33,011 nt of DNA from a bacterium (GCA_030427125.1 JAUHXF010000001.1:83091-116101); one strand, 5' to 3'. Shown: positions 13,163 to 22,356, counted from the stretch's first letter. A program made the numbers and translations. The notes: generated by a model from the sequence alone, not told the origin.

Positions 13163-14026
13163 ATGGAAAATCAGACATACATACTGGCCGTATCTGGTGG
13201 GGTGGATTCAGTTGCCATGACACACATGTTGGCCGAGAAACGTACCCCTAATATCACGTATGTTATCGCTCACTTTGATCATGGAATCCGGCCAGAATCG
13301 TACAAAGATGCAGAATTAACAGCTGAAATTGCAAAAAACTTGCAATTTCAATTTGAAATTGAACATGGGAATCTTGGGCCTAAAGCAAGCGAAGCACTCG
13401 CGCGTGAAAGGCGATATGAATTTCTTCGAGAAGTTGCTGCAAAATACAATGCAGATAAAATTGTTACGGCTCATCATGAAGATGACATACTTGAGACAAT
13501 CGTTATTAATCTACTGCGTGGGACTGGCCCTCGCGGGTTAATGCCGATGTCTGCGCCGAGTGACATTATTCGGCCACTGTTAAACAAGCGCAAAACAGAG
13601 CTGTATGCATATGTGAAAAAACATAGTTTACAGTGGCGCGAAGACGAAACGAATGAAGACGAAGATTATCTGCGAAACTATGTGCGAAAAAATATCTTGC
13701 CGAAACTTGAAAGCCATAGAGAAGATTTCTTGAACATCAGAAAGCGTCTAAGTGATATTTATGTCGAAGTAGATCAGCTTATCAAGCTGGCAACACCTCG
13801 AATGAACCTGCTGCACCGTACTAGCTTCGTGCATCATTCCTTTGCGGTTCAGAGAGAAATCATTCGAGCTTGGATGATTCGAATGGGCGTAACTGATTTA
13901 GATCGAGCGACCATTGAACGGTTTGTTATGGCGTGCAAAACACTGCCACTTGGCAAAAAAATTGATGTCGATAATGCGCTCTGGCTAGTTTCAGAGCGTG
14001 AAAACGTACGGATTATGAAGAAGTAA
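13163..14026 (+). CDS. tilS: tRNA(Ile)-lysidine synthase
   Basis: A 287-residue N-type ATP pyrophosphatase that adds lysine to C34 of tRNA-Ile2 (CAU), turning it into an AUA reader. The P-loop SGGVDS is at 11-16, then HFDHGIR and the signature HHEDDILETI..LLRGTGPRGL. It is shorter than the E. coli enzyme (about 430) and lacks the C-terminal domains, as in some other small TilS. I start at ATG 13163, placing the P-loop at its normal distance; an earlier ATG at 13142 would overlap the HD-gene start. A -10 lies 7 bases before, so the mRNA is likely leaderless. Confidence 0.93.
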   Translation: MENQTYILAVSGGVDSVAMTHMLAEKRTPNITYVIAHFDHGIRPESYKDAELTAEIAKNLQFQFEIEHGNLGPKASEALARERRYEFLREVAAKYNADKIVTAHHEDDILETIVINLLRGTGPRGLMPMSAPSDIIRPLLNKRKTELYAYVKKHSLQWREDETNEDEDYLRNYVRKNILPKLESHREDFLNIRKRLSDIYVEVDQLIKLATPRMNLLHRTSFVHHSFAVQREIIRAWMIRMGVTDLDRATIERFVMACKTLPLGKKIDVDNALWLVSERENVRIMKK

Positions 14027-14040
14027 CGCACCAAGGGATG

Positions 14041-14046
14041 TATAAT
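14041..14046 (+). promoter_or_regulatory. -10 of ftsH (leaderless start)
   Basis: A perfect TATAAT ends 8 bases before the ftsH ATG, in the 28-base gap after tilS. No Shine-Dalgarno follows. Confidence 0.65.
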
Positions 14047-14054
14047 CGATTTAT

Positions 14055-15923
14055 ATGGATAAAAAAATGAAGAAGCCGCCGAAGAAGAATGGTGGCAACG
14101 CTAAGAATATTAGAACAGCAATTTTCATCGCACTTATCGGAATATTCCTTGTTATCGGTTTTGCGAGCTATACACCAGATCCTGAGCTTGAAGAAATAGC
14201 ATTTTCGCAGGTTATAGAAGACGCAAATAATGGCAATATTTCGGCTATTGATGTGCAAGGCGACGAATTGACCATTACGAAAGATGGCGAAGAAGAGCCG
14301 TCTCAAACATCGCGGAAGGAACCTGGCTCATCAATCTATGAACAGGGTCTTGAGAACAGGGAAGTCGCCGTCACCGTAAAGCCGCAGGACAATTCAGGTG
14401 ATACGTGGCGAACGATTTTATTTGCATTTGGACCAGTACTTCTTATTGGGTTACTGCTATTTTGGATGATGCGCAGTGCGCAAGGGCAAGGAAACCAGGC
14501 TATGAGCTTTGGTCGTTCAAAAGCACGCCTGTATGGCAATGAAAAAGATAAAATTACGTTCAAAGATATCGCAGGCTCCAACGAGGCTAAAGAAGACTTA
14601 GAAGAGATAGTGGATTTCTTAAAGAGCCCAAAGAAATATGAAGGCGTCGGCGCTCGTATTCCGCAAGGCATGTTATTAGTTGGTCCTCCAGGAACCGGTA
14701 AGACTATGTTGGCGCGTGCTGTCGCGGGTGAAGCCGGCGTGCCGTATTTCAGCCTATCTGGTTCTGAGTTTGTTGAAATGTTTGTGGGTGTTGGCGCATC
14801 ACGTGTACGAGATTTGTTTGCTAAGGCAAAAAAGAACTCACCAGCAATAATTTTTATTGATGAAATCGATGCAGTTGGACGGCGTCGTGGGTCTGGCATG
14901 GGTGGTGGTCATGATGAGCGTGAGCAGACACTGAACCAAATTCTTGTTGAGATGGATGGGTTCGAGCAGGGTCAGAATGTGATTGTCCTTGCAGCAACAA
15001 ACCGCGCAGATGTACTTGATCCTGCACTACTTCGACCAGGAAGATTCGACCGTCGGGTAAACATAAGTCTTCCAGACCGTAAGGATCGAGAATCAATTTT
15101 GAAAGTACACGCGAAGAAAAAACCACTTGAAAAAAGCGTCAATCTTGATGCACTCGCGGCAAAAACAGCAGGAACAAGTGGTGCAGACCTCGCGAACATA
15201 ATGAATGAAGCGGCAATCGTCGCAGCAAAGCATAATCGTAAAACCATCACCAATGATGACGTCACTGCTGCATTTGAGAAGGTAGCTATTGGGCCAGAAC
15301 GTAAGAGTAAGGTTATGAACGAGCACGATAAAGAGCTCACCGCATACCATGAAGCGGGCCACGCCATTGTTGGGCATGTTCTGCCAGACAGTGACGATGT
15401 ACATAAAGTGACAATTATTCCGCGTGGTGGAACCGGCGGCGTCACGTGGTTTATACCACCAGAGGATAAGAGCTATCACAGTATTGTTGAGTACAAAGAC
15501 ATTCTTGCGCGTATGCTGGGTGGTCGTATCGCTGAAGAGATTATTTATGGGACTGATCGAGTAACGACTGGTGCTGGAAATGATCTACAAAAGGCAGCTG
15601 AACTCGCCCGAGAAATGGTCACTAATCAAGGTATGGGTAGCGGTAAACTTCGAAACCAAGTCTTTCACAGCGACGAAGGCATGATGATGGAGCGAATGAT
15701 GCACGAAAAGACGTATTCAGACGAAACAGCGAAAGTGATTGATGACGAAGTTGAGTCGTTAATTTCCGAAGCAGCACGACGAGCAACTGATGTGATAAAG
15801 GCGAACAAAAAGAAGCTCGATGAGCTTAAAGATGCATTGCTTGAAAAAGAAACTATCGAAGATGAAGAAGTAAAGAAAATCTTCGAAGGCACTAAAATGC
15901 CGAAATCTGCGGCTTTGTACTAG
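14055..15923 (+). CDS. ftsH: ATP-dependent zinc metalloprotease FtsH
   Basis: A 622-residue membrane-bound AAA+ protease that extracts and degrades misfolded membrane and soluble regulatory proteins. TM1 (about 20-38) and TM2 (about 121-139) flank an outer domain, followed by the AAA module with Walker A GPPGTGKT (210-217), Walker B IIFIDE (265-270) and the second region of homology ending RPGRFD. The zinc site is HEAGH (432-436), with the third ligand Asp in the later GNDLQKA stretch. Length and order match the family. It belongs functionally with the chaperones in this window, although no CIRCE precedes it. Confidence 0.97.
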   Translation: MDKKMKKPPKKNGGNAKNIRTAIFIALIGIFLVIGFASYTPDPELEEIAFSQVIEDANNGNISAIDVQGDELTITKDGEEEPSQTSRKEPGSSIYEQGLENREVAVTVKPQDNSGDTWRTILFAFGPVLLIGLLLFWMMRSAQGQGNQAMSFGRSKARLYGNEKDKITFKDIAGSNEAKEDLEEIVDFLKSPKKYEGVGARIPQGMLLVGPPGTGKTMLARAVAGEAGVPYFSLSGSEFVEMFVGVGASRVRDLFAKAKKNSPAIIFIDEIDAVGRRRGSGMGGGHDEREQTLNQILVEMDGFEQGQNVIVLAATNRADVLDPALLRPGRFDRRVNISLPDRKDRESILKVHAKKKPLEKSVNLDALAAKTAGTSGADLANIMNEAAIVAAKHNRKTITNDDVTAAFEKVAIGPERKSKVMNEHDKELTAYHEAGHAIVGHVLPDSDDVHKVTIIPRGGTGGVTWFIPPEDKSYHSIVEYKDILARMLGGRIAEEIIYGTDRVTTGAGNDLQKAAELAREMVTNQGMGSGKLRNQVFHSDEGMMMERMMHEKTYSDETAKVIDDEVESLISEAARRATDVIKANKKKLDELKDALLEKETIEDEEVKKIFEGTKMPKSAALY

Positions 15924-15953
15924 ATTACGGTTCTATTAATCGTCTCAACAGAA

Positions 15954-15959
15954 TATACT
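15954..15959 (+). promoter_or_regulatory. -10 of murJ (leaderless start)
   Basis: TATACT ends 8 bases before the murJ ATG, within the 44-base gap after ftsH. No ribosome site lies between. Confidence 0.6.
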
Positions 15960-15967
15960 TGTAGCTA

Positions 15968-17551
15968 ATGGCTAGAATTCTTGGTCGTAAAAATTCCCGT
16001 ATTTCACTACCAGGCGCCGCATCACTACTCGTCATTACGATGTTGTTTGCACAGGTGCTTGGTTTTTTGCGTACTATGTTCGTGAATGGTGTATTTGCGA
16101 AGGATGGCTTAGGGGATACTGATGCCTATTTTGCAGCTTTTAAAGTCCCAGATTTTTTCTTCTACATATTAGCCGCAGGTGTGTTAAGTGTCGTCCTCAT
16201 TCCGGTGTTGAGTGATCACATGAGCAAGGGCGATAGACGAGGTGTTTGGAAACTCTCGAGTAGCCTCATGAATCTCTTGGGGCTCATAACATTTGTACTT
16301 GGTATCTTTATTCTCATCTTTGCAGACCCATTAATGGGGATAGTCGCAGATTTACACCCAGAACAACACAGAGATGCCGTCGCGATAATGCGGCTTATTG
16401 CATTTAATCCATTCTTTTTCACGTTGTCGGGAATTTTAACGAGTGCGCAACAGGTATTTGGAAGATTCTTTGTTTTTGCGATTACGCCCGTCGTGTATAA
16501 CGCTGTCATTATTGCGAGTATTTTTATATTTGGGGATTGGCTAGGACTTGTAGGTGTTGGATTGGGTGCTGGTATAGCAGGACTTGTTCAATTCCTCATA
16601 GCACTTGCCGGGGTGAAAGGCCTTGGGTTTTATTATCGTCCTAAAATACACTTTAAGTCGCCAGAATTTCGTGGCATTTTGAAGCAGCTGCCAGCGAGAT
16701 CTTTGGACCAAGGTATTGATTCTGTTAACTCAATTGTCGAAACGAATCGAGCCTCTGCAATAGGTCCTGGTGTTGTCAGCGCCTATGAAAATGCATTCAT
16801 TCTTCATACTGCACCAATTTTGCTCGTTGGTTCGTCTATATCAACAGCAGCTTTCCCGCGATTGACAGAGCGACTATCACAGGGCAGGCCAGATCTTTTC
16901 CGCAAAGAGTTTATTGGTGTATTGAAATTTTTAATGTGGATTGCAATACCGGTCATGGTCGTCGCATTTTTTAGTAGAGGGTATCTTGCTCGTTTAATTT
17001 TCAAGCGAGGTAGTCCTGAAATTGCATTAATTCTCGGGTTTTTAGCAGTCGCAATCTTCTTCAGAATCATATTTACGCTCCTAACAAGGTACTTCTACGC
17101 GTACAAAGACAGCACGACGCCTCTTATAATTTCTGTATTTGCAATCGCTTTAAACATCATACTTGTGTTTACGCTCGCACGACCAGAAGCGTATGGAGCC
17201 GCTGGGCTCGCAATAGCACAATCAGTCGTTGCTGGTGTTGAGGTGCTCATATTAAGTATTGTGATATTTCAGCGCGATCCGAAGATATTTACAAAAGATC
17301 TCGCCCAATACTCTTTGAGACTTGTGTCCGTTACAGGCTTTACGATGGTGACTGCATTCATTATGCTTCAGCTGTTGCCGTTGCAGCTAAGTGATGTAGG
17401 TTTCTTCGCTCTCGGAACAAAACTGGGTGCGATTGTGCTCGTTGTATTTACAGTGCACTTATTCGTTTCGGCGTTCTTTGGTTTTAAAGAGGCTACGGAT
17501 TTTATTGAGAAAATTAAGAAGCTAATTATAAGTCCGATTAAAATCCAATAG
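15968..17551 (+). CDS. murJ: Lipid II flippase MurJ (MviN family)
   Basis: A 527-residue polytopic membrane protein with about 14 helices that flips lipid II for peptidoglycan synthesis. Family features include the start with LLVITMLFAQVLGFLRTMFV, the loop GLGDTDAYFAAFKVPDFFF and the charged segments between helices, such as RPDLFRKEF. Together with the predicted pumps and pilin it indicates a normal peptidoglycan-bearing envelope. It lies between ftsH and lepA with short gaps, each with its own -10, so the genes seem to be read as separate or overlapping transcripts. Confidence 0.94.
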   Translation: MARILGRKNSRISLPGAASLLVITMLFAQVLGFLRTMFVNGVFAKDGLGDTDAYFAAFKVPDFFFYILAAGVLSVVLIPVLSDHMSKGDRRGVWKLSSSLMNLLGLITFVLGIFILIFADPLMGIVADLHPEQHRDAVAIMRLIAFNPFFFTLSGILTSAQQVFGRFFVFAITPVVYNAVIIASIFIFGDWLGLVGVGLGAGIAGLVQFLIALAGVKGLGFYYRPKIHFKSPEFRGILKQLPARSLDQGIDSVNSIVETNRASAIGPGVVSAYENAFILHTAPILLVGSSISTAAFPRLTERLSQGRPDLFRKEFIGVLKFLMWIAIPVMVVAFFSRGYLARLIFKRGSPEIALILGFLAVAIFFRIIFTLLTRYFYAYKDSTTPLIISVFAIALNIILVFTLARPEAYGAAGLAIAQSVVAGVEVLILSIVIFQRDPKIFTKDLAQYSLRLVSVTGFTMVTAFIMLQLLPLQLSDVGFFALGTKLGAIVLVVFTVHLFVSAFFGFKEATDFIEKIKKLIISPIKIQ

Positions 17552-17558
17552 TCACCTC

Positions 17559-17567
17559 TGTTATAAT
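17559..17567 (+). promoter_or_regulatory. Extended -10 of lepA
   Basis: TGTTATAAT is a perfect extended -10 (TGn-TATAAT). The ATG follows after 7 bases (AGGTGGA), so the transcript would be leaderless or nearly so. Confidence 0.7.
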
Positions 17568-17574
17568 AGGTGGA

Positions 17575-19353
17575 ATGTCTCAAGAAAATATTAGAAATTT
17601 TTGTATCATTGCTCACATTGACCATGGGAAGAGTACACTCGCTGATCGATTGCTCGAATTGACTGGAACTGTTGAGAAGCGCGAAATGAAGGCGCAGCTA
17701 CTGGATAAAATGGACTTGGAGCGCGAGCGAGGGATCACTATCAAACTTGCTCCAGTGCGTATGCAATACAAAGGTATTCAGTTGAATTTGATTGATACAC
17801 CGGGCCATGTTGATTTTAGTTATGAAGTCTCGCGAAGTCTGCAGGCATGCGAAGGGGCTATTCTGGTTGTCGATGCATCGCAGGGTATTCAAGCGCAAAC
17901 TATAGCGAATGTATATTTGGCAATGGAAGCTGACTTAAAGATCATACCAGTGCTCAATAAGATTGATTTGCCAGCGGCTGATGTGCCGAAGGTTACGAAA
18001 GAAATTATTTCGCTGCTCGGCTGCGATGAATCGGAGATTTTATCGATAAGCGCAAAGACTGGAGAGGGAGTTGAGGCTGTTCTCGATAGGCTCGTTGAGA
18101 CTGTTGACCCACCGAGTGGCAATGAAGACGCTGAATCAAGAGCGCTGATTTTTGATAGTTTCTATGACGAGTACCGCGGTGTAGTCCTGTATGTGCGTGT
18201 GTTTGACGGTGAGTTGCCAAAGCGTGCCGACATAACCATGGCAGCAACACAGGCCAGCGGTGAGGCGCTTGAAGTTGGTTCATTATCTCCAGTCATGAAG
18301 CCATCACCAACACTTAAGACGGGTGAGATTGGCTATATTGTGACGAACTTTCATGACACAAGCGAGGCACGTGTCGGTGATACGGTGACACTATCAAGGC
18401 AGTCACCTGAGTCTTTGGCGGGATACAAAGAAGTAAAGCCTTTTGTCTATGCAGGTTTTTTCCCAAGCTCTAATGAGTTCTATCCACAACTAAAGGATGC
18501 GATGGACAAGTTAAAATTAAGTGATAGTGCCCTAGAGTATGTGCCTGAAAACTCTCCAGTGCTTGGTCATGGATTTCGTGTTGGCTTCCTCGGTTTGCTA
18601 CATCTCGATATTATTCGTGAGCGCATAGAACGTGAATTTGATATTGATTTAATTGTGACAAACCCATCGACTGACTATAAGCTTCGGTTGACGAATGGTG
18701 ATGAGCTTGATGTGACGGCAGCGAGTAATGTGCCGCTCGCGAATGAAATTGAAGAAATTCGTGAACCGTGGATTAATGGTGAAATTGTTGTCCCAAAAGA
18801 ATATGTCGGTGCCGTTATTCAGCTTATTACTGGTGCGCGTGGTGTGCAGAACAATGTGAGTTATGTTGATGACCATTTGGCGCAAGTAGCATTTGAGGCA
18901 CCACTGGCAAATCTTCTGACGGATTTTTATGACAAGCTTAAAAGCCATACTTCAGGGTATGGCTCGTTTAATTATGAGCTTGCGGATTATCGGGCCGAAG
19001 ATCTTGTGCGTGTAGATTTTTATGTAGCTGGCGATATGGTGGAAGCACTGAGTGTCATGTGTCACCGATCTGAATCACAGGTACTCGGTCGCGAGACAGT
19101 TGCAAAGCTAAAAGATATCATTCCGCGACAGAACTTTAAGGTAGCCTTGCAGGCGGCGATTGGTGGGCGGTTTATCGCACGCGAAGATTTAAGTGCGTAT
19201 CGAAAAGATGTGACAAGTGGACTGTACGGTGGTGATGTATCGAGAAAAAAGAAAGTTCTTGCAAAACAAAAACGCGGCAAGGAACGTTTAAAGAGATTTG
19301 GGAAAGTTGATATACCTGCTGAAGCATTTACCGTGCTTCTAAAGAGGGACTGA
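17575..19353 (+). CDS. lepA: Elongation factor 4 (LepA), ribosomal GTPase
   Basis: A 592-residue translational GTPase that acts on stalled or pre-initiation ribosomes. G1 is AHIDHGKSTL near residue 13, G2 RERGITI, G3 DTPGHVDF and G4 NKID. The C-terminal LepA-specific domain is present, ending in the family block KKKVLAKQKRGKERLKRFG. Full family length (about 600). It begins 23 bases after murJ, and the two guanylate-kinase-like genes follow. Confidence 0.97.
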   Translation: MSQENIRNFCIIAHIDHGKSTLADRLLELTGTVEKREMKAQLLDKMDLERERGITIKLAPVRMQYKGIQLNLIDTPGHVDFSYEVSRSLQACEGAILVVDASQGIQAQTIANVYLAMEADLKIIPVLNKIDLPAADVPKVTKEIISLLGCDESEILSISAKTGEGVEAVLDRLVETVDPPSGNEDAESRALIFDSFYDEYRGVVLYVRVFDGELPKRADITMAATQASGEALEVGSLSPVMKPSPTLKTGEIGYIVTNFHDTSEARVGDTVTLSRQSPESLAGYKEVKPFVYAGFFPSSNEFYPQLKDAMDKLKLSDSALEYVPENSPVLGHGFRVGFLGLLHLDIIRERIEREFDIDLIVTNPSTDYKLRLTNGDELDVTAASNVPLANEIEEIREPWINGEIVVPKEYVGAVIQLITGARGVQNNVSYVDDHLAQVAFEAPLANLLTDFYDKLKSHTSGYGSFNYELADYRAEDLVRVDFYVAGDMVEALSVMCHRSESQVLGRETVAKLKDIIPRQNFKVALQAAIGGRFIAREDLSAYRKDVTSGLYGGDVSRKKKVLAKQKRGKERLKRFGKVDIPAEAFTVLLKRD

Positions 19354-19358
19354 TACGA

Positions 19359-19364
19359 TACAAT
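19359..19364 (+). promoter_or_regulatory. -10 of the first guanylate-kinase-like gene
   Basis: TACAAT ends 8 bases before the ATG at 19373, only 5 bases after the lepA stop. No Shine-Dalgarno is present. Confidence 0.55.
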
Positions 19365-19372
19365 AGCTGCAG

Positions 19373-20074
19373 ATGGATAAGTCAGACTTTATCAAGTGGG
19401 CAGGAAAGCTGTACGAAACGTATAGTCCGAATGAACGTGTTCGGGAAGAATTGTCTCATGTCGATTTGGTAGCGATTGTTGGTCCGACGGGCGTCGGTAA
19501 GACAAGTATCATCAAGAAATTAGGACTTCCTGAAGTGTTGAGTGATGTGACACGCGATCCGCGACCAGGTGAAAAAAATAATCACGATTATTATTTTCGA
19601 AATGACTACTTACAGATGCTTCAAGAAATTAAAACCGGTGAATATGTACAGTTTCTGATTAATCGTACAGACGAGTTTTATGGCACGCAACGTCGAGCGT
19701 ACCCAGACCAGGGTCCATGTACGATGGCGGTGCTTGCTGATCAGATTGAACATTTCAAAACGTTAGGTTTTCACGATGTGAAGGTGTTTTACATTATGCC
19801 GCCGGGATATGTCGAGTGGATGAGGCGCGTCGGGACGCATCAGTCACAAAATTTACATCGTCGTTTAGAAGAAGCCAAAGAGTCGATGCAGATTGCCGCG
19901 GAAAATGATGAGTATACGTTCATACTCAATGACAACCTAGATACTGCTGTAGAAGAGATAAAGCAAGTGCTCCAAGGAAACAAGCCTGATCAGCATCGTG
20001 AAGAGCTTGCGCGTGCCACCGTTGGCTCTCTTCTTGAACGACTCGGGGTTGATGACGACGATTATTTTAGTTAA
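19373..20074 (+). CDS. Guanylate-kinase-like protein with intact P-loop
   Basis: A 233-residue P-loop kinase of the guanylate kinase family. It has an N-terminal extension of about 30 residues, Walker A GPTGVGKT (37-44), the GMP-binding stretch SDVTRDPRPGEKNNHDYYF, a YGTQR segment (the usual YGT loop) and the lid region. True Gmk makes GDP from GMP. Here the lid is unusual (RVGTHQSQNLHRR), and the C-terminal tail (about 195-233) is acidic and extra. It may be the cell's Gmk or a paralogue with another substrate. It is followed by a second, degenerate member of the family. Confidence 0.82.
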   Translation: MDKSDFIKWAGKLYETYSPNERVREELSHVDLVAIVGPTGVGKTSIIKKLGLPEVLSDVTRDPRPGEKNNHDYYFRNDYLQMLQEIKTGEYVQFLINRTDEFYGTQRRAYPDQGPCTMAVLADQIEHFKTLGFHDVKVFYIMPPGYVEWMRRVGTHQSQNLHRRLEEAKESMQIAAENDEYTFILNDNLDTAVEEIKQVLQGNKPDQHREELARATVGSLLERLGVDDDDYFS

Positions 20075-20104
20075 ATCGCATTTTGATTATCTGGGGTGAT
20101 TCTC

Positions 20105-20110
20105 TATACT
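20105..20110 (+). promoter_or_regulatory. -10 of the second guanylate-kinase-like gene
   Basis: TATACT ends 6 bases before the ATG at 20117, in the gap after the first paralogue. It supports that start over an in-frame ATT at 20096. Confidence 0.55.
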
Positions 20111-20116
20111 GCATCT

Positions 20117-20857
20117 ATGGAAGAGGTCTCCCTTAAACAAAAACAGGCTTTTAAAGAGATTTTGAGTAATTATCGTGTGTCTCAGCACGCGATGAAAGTG
20201 TTACATGATGTTGAATATGTCGTACTCATCGGTCCGGCTGCAGGCGGGCGAAATACAATTATTAATGAACTTGTTGCACAGCATGATTTTCAGCAGATAG
20301 TATCTGATACAACACGACCACCAAAATTTAGAGACGGTAAAATGGAAGAAGATGGTGTGAATTACTTCTTCCGTACAGAAGAAGGAATGCTAGAAGACTT
20401 ACAAGCTGGTGAGTTTTTAGAGGCTGAATTAATTCATAACCAACAAGTAAGTGGAACCAGTATTCGAGAGTTGGAGAAAGCTGCAGCGGCAGGCAAGCCG
20501 GCGATAAATGAGATTGAATTTGGGGGAGCGCAGAATGTGCTTGCCGCAAAGCCTGATACAAAGGTAATTGCAATTCTACCGCCATCATTTGATGTATGGC
20601 ATGATCGCTTTACAGGCAGAGAACGTATAACAGAAGAAGAGTTTCTTAATCGTGTGCGTACAGCACAAGAGGTAATAAAGCTCATACGAAATGAGTCGCG
20701 AATTAGGGTGGTTATCAATAGTGATTTTCGTGTCGCGGCACAAGAAATAGCTGATTATGTAGGCGGCAAGGAGCAGTCCAAAGAAGATCGGCAAGCGGTC
20801 GGTGCGGTATTAGACGATTTTGAGACAAATTTTGAAAAGCTTATGAGCAAAGCGTAA
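20117..20857 (+). CDS. Guanylate-kinase-like protein with degenerate P-loop
   Basis: A 246-residue paralogue of the preceding gene. The Walker A site is GPAAGGRN (39-46): the invariant Lys is Arg45 and the following Ser/Thr is Asn46, so normal ATP binding is doubtful. The GMP-side motif survives as SDTTRPPKFRDGKMEEDGVNYFF, and the GT loop as SGTSIRE. A lid-like segment (DRFTGRERITEEEF) keeps Arg residues. N- and C-terminal extensions match those of the first gene in size. It could be a regulatory partner of the active paralogue, a non-catalytic GMP binder, or an enzyme using a different donor site. It ends 39 bases before hrcA. Confidence 0.8.
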   Translation: MEEVSLKQKQAFKEILSNYRVSQHAMKVLHDVEYVVLIGPAAGGRNTIINELVAQHDFQQIVSDTTRPPKFRDGKMEEDGVNYFFRTEEGMLEDLQAGEFLEAELIHNQQVSGTSIRELEKAAAAGKPAINEIEFGGAQNVLAAKPDTKVIAILPPSFDVWHDRFTGRERITEEEFLNRVRTAQEVIKLIRNESRIRVVINSDFRVAAQEIADYVGGKEQSKEDRQAVGAVLDDFETNFEKLMSKA

Positions 20858-20887
20858 TTGGCACTCGGCAAGCGCAAGTGCTATAAT
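20858..20887 (+). promoter_or_regulatory. hrcA promoter overlapped by a degenerate CIRCE
   Basis: TTGGCACTC - 9 bases - AAGTGCTAT (20858-20884) matches CIRCE with one change in the left arm and two in the right. TTGGCA (20858-20863) and TATAAT (20882-20887), 18 bp apart, form the promoter, so HrcA would cover both hexamers. The ATG follows after 9 bases without a Shine-Dalgarno. Confidence 0.75.
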
Positions 20888-20896
20888 TGACGTATT

Positions 20897-21610
20897 ATGT
20901 CTAATATGTCACAGAGACAAGAAAAAATTCTTCGAGCTGTTGTCGAAGAGTATGCTGAGGTTGCAAGCCCTGTTGGATCACAGCTTCTTGCAAAAATTTT
21001 TGATGTTTCGAGTGCGACTATTCGATCTGAAATGGCGGAGTTAGAAAAACTAGGGTATATAAAACAGCCACATACAAGCGCAGGTCGTATCCCGACTGAC
21101 AAAGGATATCGTTATTATGTGAATCAAACCGCAGAAGCGGATGAGAAGCCGAGAGCTACTGGAGGCACACGCGCATTAACAGCTCGTATTGGGCAGGGTT
21201 CTGTGCCTGAGCAGACTATTAAGAATACAGTGGACACACTCGTTGAGTTGACGCAGAATCTCGGCGTCGCGACTATCGGTAATCAAGTATATATGAGTGG
21301 TCTCTCTAATCTGTTTGGTCAACCTGAGTTCATCAACTCTCAGCAGGTAAAAGAAGTTGCAAAGCTACTAGACAATCTCGAGCCGTGGCTTCGTGAAGCT
21401 GCCCCAAACAAACCGCTCAGTGTGTACATCGGTAAGGAAAATCCAATCGGTCGAACTGCAGGCTGCTCGCTAATCATAAGCAAATTTCGGAGCCCGTACT
21501 CTGACAAGAGCTTTATCGGTGTGCTTGGCCCGACGCGACAAAGCTACAAAGAAGTGATGAATCTCGTTGAAAACGCAGGGCAGATGCTAGAGGATGCTCT
21601 TTATGCTTAG
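20897..21610 (+). CDS. hrcA: Heat-inducible transcription repressor HrcA (short form)
   Basis: A 237-residue repressor that binds CIRCE and needs GroEL for folding in known species. The N-terminal winged helix is very clear: RQEKILRAVVEEYAEVASPV, SSATIRSEMAELEKLGYI and PHTSAGRIPTDKGYRYYV. The C-terminal GAF-like part is recognisable by GVLGPTRQSYKEVM. Usual HrcA is about 340 residues, so about 100 residues of the central inserted and dimerisation region are missing or shortened. Its operator copies occur before hsp20, its own gene, dnaK and dnaJ. It overlaps the next gene by 8 bases. Confidence 0.94.
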   Translation: MSNMSQRQEKILRAVVEEYAEVASPVGSQLLAKIFDVSSATIRSEMAELEKLGYIKQPHTSAGRIPTDKGYRYYVNQTAEADEKPRATGGTRALTARIGQGSVPEQTIKNTVDTLVELTQNLGVATIGNQVYMSGLSNLFGQPEFINSQQVKEVAKLLDNLEPWLREAAPNKPLSVYIGKENPIGRTAGCSLIISKFRSPYSDKSFIGVLGPTRQSYKEVMNLVENAGQMLEDALYA

Positions 21611-21869
21611 CGCCGAAGACGCGACAAAGAATTATTTTGGTCCTAACTTTGATTGTCTACGGTCAGAAATTGAGTCAAGGATAATTCAATCTGGTGGCCT
21701 CATAACTAATCCATGGGATTCATCCTTGCAGCTAGTTAATGTTGAAGATGTAATCGTGAATGAAAATCCTGAGATAACAACAATGTTTTATCCAGATGAT
21801 TGGGATTCTATCTATGCGTGCGCTGAAGAAGTAGCTATTCAAGGTTTAATTTTAGAACAGAGGAAATAA
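21603..21869 (+). CDS. Unknown small protein between hrcA and grpE
   Basis: An 88-residue protein starting MLSAEDATKNYFGPNF. It is acidic, with no TM helix, two Cys (one near residue 17, one near 69) and a C-terminal helix (CAEEVAIQGLILEQRK). I do not recognise a family. I start at the ATG 21603, with AGAGG 9 bases before; an in-frame ATG at 21594 is possible. It overlaps the end of hrcA by 8 bases and leaves one base before grpE, so it is locked into the heat-shock operon. This placement suggests a chaperone- or HrcA-related role. Confidence 0.72.
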   Translation: MLSAEDATKNYFGPNFDCLRSEIESRIIQSGGLITNPWDSSLQLVNVEDVIVNENPEITTMFYPDDWDSIYACAEEVAIQGLILEQRK

Positions 21870-21870
21870 A

Positions 21871-22350
21871 ATGACGAAGAAAAAAGAACAACCAAAGAAA
21901 GATATTGATTACAAAAAGGAGGCTGAAGAGCTTGCAGCGGAGAATGCGCAGCTTAATGAATCGTTATTGCGAGAACGTGCAGACGCCGAAAATGTACGGA
22001 AGCGTGCCGAGCAGCAAAAAGCTCAACTCGCAAACTACTTTAAAGGGTCCGCTGTCAAAGAGCTGCTACCGATTATTGACAACTTCGAGCGAGCCATGCA
22101 GCAAGCTGATACCAGTGAATTCGCAAAGGGTGTTTCGGGTATTCACAAACAATTCCTGCAGGCACTAGAGAAGATTGGTGTTAGCCGAATAAAAACTGTC
22201 GGCGAACACTTTGACCCGAACACAATGGAAGCCGTCACCATGGAAGAAGGCGACGGCAAAGAAGAAATTGTCTCGGAAGAGCTCCAGTCAGGTTATATGT
22301 TGGGGGACGAATTGCTCCGCCCAGCAATGGTTCGTGTAAAAAGCCAGTAG
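21871..22350 (+). CDS. grpE: Nucleotide exchange factor GrpE
   Basis: A 159-residue cofactor that releases ADP from DnaK. It has a charged N-terminal coiled coil (about 15-75, with NAQLNESLLRERADAENVRKR), the dimer-helix motif ELLPIIDNFERAMQ, then the beta-wing domain with GVSRIKTVGEHFDPNTMEAV and the ending LLRPAMVRVKSQ. GAGGAAA within the upstream gene's end serves as ribosome site. It lies in the operon hrcA - unknown - grpE, and DnaK follows 345 bases later from its own CIRCE promoter. Confidence 0.96.
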   Translation: MTKKKEQPKKDIDYKKEAEELAAENAQLNESLLRERADAENVRKRAEQQKAQLANYFKGSAVKELLPIIDNFERAMQQADTSEFAKGVSGIHKQFLQALEKIGVSRIKTVGEHFDPNTMEAVTMEEGDGKEEIVSEELQSGYMLGDELLRPAMVRVKSQ

Positions 22351-22356
22351 CAAGAT

